DNA from: Chromatiales bacterium
GTDB lineage: Bacteria; Pseudomonadota; Gammaproteobacteria; JACCYU01
DNA length: 5,931 nt
Reading direction: 5' to 3'
NCBI GenBank assembly: GCA_031177845.1
Contig: JAPSGG010000116.1
Span: 1-5,931 of the forward strand
Position numbers and translations under genes: made by a program. Positions 5,449-5,931 of this stretch are shown here, piece after piece; position 1 is the stretch's first letter; each line of letters begins with the position of its first letter. The notes under the pieces were generated by a model, which was not told where the DNA came from, did not search any database, and saw only the letters and a list, made by a program, of their open reading frames with translations.

Positions 5449-5931
5449 TCATTCGTCGAATACGTAGCCCTGCCCGCGTTTAGTCCTGATCATGTTTTTA
5501 CCCAGCTTATGACGCAGACGGGTTACATAGACTTCTATGACGTAGCTATCGCGATCATTATCGTAGGCATAGATGTGCTCGCTGAGGCGCGTCTTTGATA
5601 AAACCTTGTCGGGGTGCAGCATGAAGTAACGCAGCAATCGAAACTCCGTGCCAGTCAGTTCCACGCTCTCGCCCTGCGCAGTGTTTACCACTTGCCGCTC
5701 CTCATCCAGAGTCAATCCAAAGGCGCTAAAGCTGCCGCCTTCTCTGGCGGCATTGCGTCGAATCAGGGCGTGAAGGTGCGCGAGCAGCTCTTCGACGTGA
5801 AACGGCTTTGCTACGTAATCGTCGGCGCCAGTCTTGAAACCTTCTACCTTTTGGTACCAGGCATCGCGGGCAGTAAGGATGATGACGGGGAAATCGACGC
5901 CAGCGGTGCTCCGCGACTGGCGCACCGCTGG
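5449..5931 (-). CDS. OmpR/PhoP-family response regulator (N-terminus cut by the window edge)
   Basis: This is a cytoplasmic transcription factor whose phosphorylation state would be set by the adjacent kinase. About 160 C-terminal residues are present, against roughly 220-225 for the family, so the phosphorylated Asp lies outside the window. Seen: the receiver's second half, PVIILTARDAWYQKVEGF with the conserved Thr, GADDYVAKPF with the conserved Lys, and the alpha-5 helix ELLAHLHALIRR. A linker follows, then a winged-helix domain: the ELTGTEFRLLRYFMLHP start, DRDSYVIEVYVTRLRHKLG as recognition helix region, and the RGQGYVFDE wing ending at TGA. The DRDSxVIEVYVxRLRxKLG wording is characteristic of PhoP/PmrA-like regulators. 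An internal GTG at 5925 is not the true start, because the frame is open to the window edge. It is the first gene of a two-gene unit with the kinase (19-base gap). This portion shows no damage. Confidence 0.93.
   Translation of the reverse strand, partial: PAVRQSRSTAGVDFPVIILTARDAWYQKVEGFKTGADDYVAKPFHVEELLAHLHALIRRNAAREGGSFSAFGLTLDEERQVVNTAQGESVELTGTEFRLLRYFMLHPDKVLSKTRLSEHIYAYDNDRDSYVIEVYVTRLRHKLGKNMIRTKRGQGYVFDE

Noticed and set aside
1..5931. CRISPR arrays, tRNA/rRNA genes, transposases, phage genes
   Set aside because: No spaced direct repeats, conserved RNA cores or mobile-element protein motifs were seen on either strand.

Overview
The window reads as chromosomal DNA of a moderately GC-rich proteobacterium, most likely a gammaproteobacterium. 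This is inferred from the PhoP/PhoQ-type two-component pair, a CnoX/YbbN-type chaperedoxin, a POT/PTR2 peptide transporter and a DUF5666 lipoprotein. I cannot name the genus. There is no phage, transposase, CRISPR, tRNA or rRNA signal.

Layout. The left half (1-2514) is on the + strand. It holds the last codons of an unidentified gene, a complete proton-coupled oligopeptide transporter (30-1481) joined to it by an ATGA stop/start overlap, a 169-base gap with a promoter and a possible 35-codon antisense ORF, and a complete thioredoxin-TPR protein of the CnoX family (1651-2514). The right half is on the - strand. Read in its own direction, it holds a truncated OmpR/PhoP-family response regulator (5931-5449), a PhoQ-like sensor histidine kinase (5429-4081), and a separately promoted DUF5666 outer-membrane lipoprotein (3944-2958). 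The two halves converge on a 443-base stretch (2515-2957) that holds several inverted repeats and no convincing gene.

The striking point is the state of the - strand genes. The histidine kinase is complete in content (two membrane segments, sensor region, H-box, N-box, G-boxes) but is interrupted twice: a -1 frame change just after the second membrane segment, and an in-frame amber codon inside the N-box. The frame change coincides with an in-phase A AAA AAG heptamer, the slippery sequence known from dnaX, so both mutational decay and recoding must be considered. The DUF5666 gene may also have lost its natural C-terminus through a -1 shift. Either the region is decaying or the assembly carries local errors, and raw reads would separate these.

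Functionally, the regulator and kinase would form an envelope-sensing phosphorelay. The lipoprotein gene next to it has its own strong sigma70-like promoter, with a perfect 9-6-9 inverted repeat lying over the -10 element, which suggests a dedicated DNA-binding regulator. No unmistakably new multi-gene system is visible. The best leads are the kinase interruptions, the operator-like palindrome, and the set of mutually exclusive hairpins at 2691-2733.
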